Below are positions 61,577 to 64,000 of a stretch of DNA of 64,000 nt, in pieces. The notes under the pieces were generated by a model, which was not told the origin of the DNA, ran no database searches, and was given only the letters and a program-made list of their open reading frames with translations. Source of the stretch: Spirometra erinaceieuropaei (taxonomy: Eukaryota > Platyhelminthes > Cestoda > Diphyllobothriidea > Diphyllobothriidae). Position 1 is the first letter of the stretch; each line of letters starts with the position of its first letter. The stretch is taken from NCBI GenBank assembly GCA_902702965.1, contig CACRXP010000021.1:1826686-1890685 (forward strand). Reading direction: 5' to 3'. Both the position numbers and the translations under genes were made by a program.

Positions 61577-61839
61577 AAGTAAATTTCACAAAATAACGGA
61601 TTTTGAATTAAGGTGCGAGGTCGTGGGAAGTAATCGTTGTTGGCAGTGTAATTTCTGCAACAGCCGGCAAATGTATGCCAAGATAAAACGATCCACAATC
61701 TACTGACAGTTAATTGGCGTCGTTCTCTATACTGTTGCCGAAAACAGTTTCAACCAGACACATGCAAGAATTAGACGTTAGCTGAGGATCGAGTGGAACA
61801 ACCACCACTTGCACGGGGCCCGTGGAATGGCCGTAGACA

Positions 61840-62160
61840 GACAGTGAGGCCGAAAGGCCTACTGCCACGGCAAGAAACCTCTGGAGTCGTTTGTCGGACT
61901 TGGTGCAATTTCAGGCAAGGCAACTACGTCGGAAGAACCTGGAAACTGTTCCGGACACCAATGGCCGAACTCGTGACGGCAGTTCGGAGGAATGGTGCCA
62001 ACTCTCAGGTTGCGGCCAATTCGACGAGATCCGGCCGCATAGTCAAATTCGACGAGGCCGAAATTATCGCAAGAGGTTACAGTAACGTGAACCGCGAGCT
62101 ACGTGAGTCTTGGGTTACTAGCTCCCAGTCTAGTAATAAGTACAATGAACTTCACTTTCC
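61840..62160 (+). mobile_element. Penelope-like GIY-YIG fragment, lineage of 1.4 kb
   Basis: Plus strand frame of 61793-62407 contains VRPKGLLPRQETSGVV, CRTWCNFRQGNYVGRTWKLF, VRRNGANSQVAANSTRSG and IVKFDEAEIIARG, matching the copy at 1383-1727. The remainder of that frame after about 62150 is not recognised. Confidence 0.8.
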
Positions 62161-62164
62161 ATGT

Positions 62165-62765
62165 CAGGAGCTCAGTTTAACACACGTCATATTCAGAAAT
62201 CACATGGGCTTACTATTTCATATGCATATACACGTGGACGATCAACGCCTAATCACAAGGCGGTTATGCACCAATAGACTGATGCAGTCCGCCAAACGAT
62301 GTTTTGGTGCACAAGGTGTCGCACATGAGCACCTACGCCTCCCGCGCGCATCCGACGATCACCGATTCACGTGGAACGGTAAACCAGCACGTGCGATGTA
62401 CGCGTAGACAGACGTTCCCGCCATGTAGGTCACTGGTCCATGCAAAAGGAAAGAGGTAATGAGACAAATATTCATATACCCTCCGCTGTGGCAAACTGAC
62501 GCATTCCTCATCATGATGCAAAAATAACGCTTGACCCTTCTCAGTACAAATCGATAGGTTGTAGTGAATCCTTTTTAAAATCGCCATCATCAGGCCCTCC
62601 CTTCATAACGGACCCAAGACCCTTCCATTAAGCCTGCTACTTTCAGAGTTAGGAACCTGGTTGTGTGTTAGGGCTTGACGGGGCCGATTGAATTTGTCGT
62701 CACTGTGTTCGCACCATTTCCGGTCGTTTTTACATCGCCTTCCCATCCGAACATCGCGGTCGGGG
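62165..62765. other. Unassigned sequence
   Basis: No gene or recognised repeat. Confidence 0.4.
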
Positions 62766-62774
62766 AGAGAGGAC

Positions 62775-63745
62775 AGTAAAGTACAATGAGTGACCGATCT
62801 CATGAACTGCTAGCCGAAATCCCTAAATTCGTTTCCGATTAGGAAGGATTACTTAGGTGGGGGGCTAATACATATTATCTTGCGGAATACTCATATAATA
62901 TTTCGGACTCGTTGGTGTCTGCTTTTGAATGTAGTTCTTTTCAATCCCCTATAGACGCCGTACTCGTTGAAAAAATGGCTACTTAAGTAGCATGCATTTT
63001 CCACATTGATTTTCGATGGTCTTATAAATTAAAATATATTTTATAAGAAACATGAACAAAAAATATGCTTTTTTCACTCGTTTGATAGGGAATTGCGCCG
63101 GCTTCATATTTTATACTTGAAGAAGGAGTATAATAAGGTTTTAAAAAAGTTTTCTAATTCCCGAATAATTTCTAACCTGATCAATTGGCGCATTAGCGTT
63201 TAGCGATTTCAGTCTACAAGGCGCATGCTTTCTGCGTCCGAAACATCGTATATCTTTCTTTATGTCTTTAAGAAGATATCATATAGAGCCCATAAAATTT
63301 TGCATTTCATGAGGAGCAGTGGTGATCGGACAGGTACGATGCTGTGTGAATGGACATTGCACGGTCTTAAAAAATCTCATAATAGGAAACTTTTTTCAAA
63401 ACCTAATTATACTTCTTCTTCGAGTGCAAAATATGAAGACGACGTAATCCCCTATCTAAAGAGCGAAAGAAGGCATATTTTTGTTCATGCTTTTTATAAA
63501 ATATATTTAGATGTGGAAGACACATGCTACTTAGGTAGTCATTTTTTCAGCGAGTACGGTGTCTATAGGAGATTGAAAAGAAGTGCATTCAAAGGCAGAC
63601 ATCCCGAAGAGTCCGAAATATTAAATGATTATGCCACAAGATAATATGTATTAGTCCCCCACCTAAGTAATCCTTCCAAATTGGAAACGAATTTCAGGAT
63701 TTCGACTAGCATTTCATGAGATCGGTCATTCACGGTAGACTCAAC
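62775..63745. mobile_element. Foldback element with arms of about 350-390 bp
   Basis: Left arm 62775-63165 and inverted right arm 63395-63745. Outer ends: ATGACCGATCTCATGA-type text, then GAAATCC..AAATTCGTTTCC, GGAAGGATTACTTAGGTGGG in both directions. The spacer of about 230 bases has no transposase. The open frame 63225-63644 runs through the right arm and is not a gene. Confidence 0.85.
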
Positions 63746-64000
63746 GCAAGTCCGCGTCACCATAAACAAATTCACGCGTAAGTCACCAGTGCGCTTCCCT
63801 AGTGGGGCGGCTGTGGACGGCGTCCTTTTCGGTGTCCATACCATCGTGCGCAAAAGGCCTGACTCCCAGGGCCGAACTTCTCTTCCCCTTTATCCGCGCC
63901 GGCACTACACCGAATTTTCGGGCCGTTAATCTCACAGGGTCGTGTGGGAGCAGACTAAAAGCCAGGGCTTTTATCCCAACAGCCTATCTAGTTTCCCAGT
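63746..64000. repeat. Fragment of the 52-54 kb dispersed repeat
   Basis: AACAAATTCACGCGTAAGTCAC matches the AATTCACGC blocks of that family. The rest to the window edge is unassigned. Confidence 0.5.

Larger units (their letters stand above)
60800..61750. repeat. Dispersed repeat, copy with 0.6-kb insertion
   Basis: The flanks 60800-60970 and 61577-61750 are contiguous in the copy at 10130-10490. The insertion is the tandem tRNA-derived element. Confidence 0.88.

Noticed and set aside
63225..63644. 139-codon open frame
   Set aside because: It runs through the inverted right arm of a foldback element whose other copies are not open.

Overview
This is eukaryotic DNA. Two multi-exon genes with GT-AG introns lie in a background that is mostly decayed transposable elements. 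Introns of 36-41 bp beside introns of 2-4 kb, together with Penelope-like, CR1-like, Merlin and Ty3/gypsy elements, point to a flatworm. The wording of the Penelope-like endonuclease and its C-terminal tail resembles what I remember of diphyllobothriidean tapeworms (Spirometra group). That assignment is inference and was not searched.

Region 1-14.7 kb: the 5' two-thirds of a VIT + von Willebrand A domain gene (VWA5A-like) on the minus strand. I rebuilt seven exons from splice sites, reading phase and protein similarity; the gene runs off the left edge of the window. Its introns hold trinucleotide microsatellites, Penelope-like fragments (one with an inverted 5' part), foldback elements, a near-perfect 206-bp palindrome and a tRNA-derived SINE cluster.

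Region 14.7-44 kb: no host gene recognised. It holds a Merlin DNA transposon split by a CR1 3' fragment, a decayed CR1-like element (about 19.9-24.6 kb), foldback elements, a gypsy gag fragment cut by a short insertion with a 13-bp target duplication, RT fragments, a fairly young CR1-like element on the minus strand (about 31.3-35.6 kb), and two further decayed CR1-like copies.

Region 44.0-45.9 kb: a complete four-exon SERBP1/HABP4-family gene on the plus strand, with a nine-unit minisatellite inside its RGG-rich last exon. A possible small minus-strand coding unit lies tail-to-tail with it at 45.96-46.3 kb.

Region 46-64 kb: no recognised gene from 46.3 to 49.3 kb. Then a mosaic of diverged repeats follows: a direct and an inverted duplication, a roughly 122-bp satellite, Penelope-like copies of several lineages, a tandem tRNA-derived element, and a long-inverted-repeat foldback element at the right end.

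The most interesting signal is a recurrent hammerhead-ribozyme-like core at Penelope-like termini. In the two clearest families GAA is followed by a self-complementary tetranucleotide (ACGT or AGCT) and then C, so helix III could only form between two copies.
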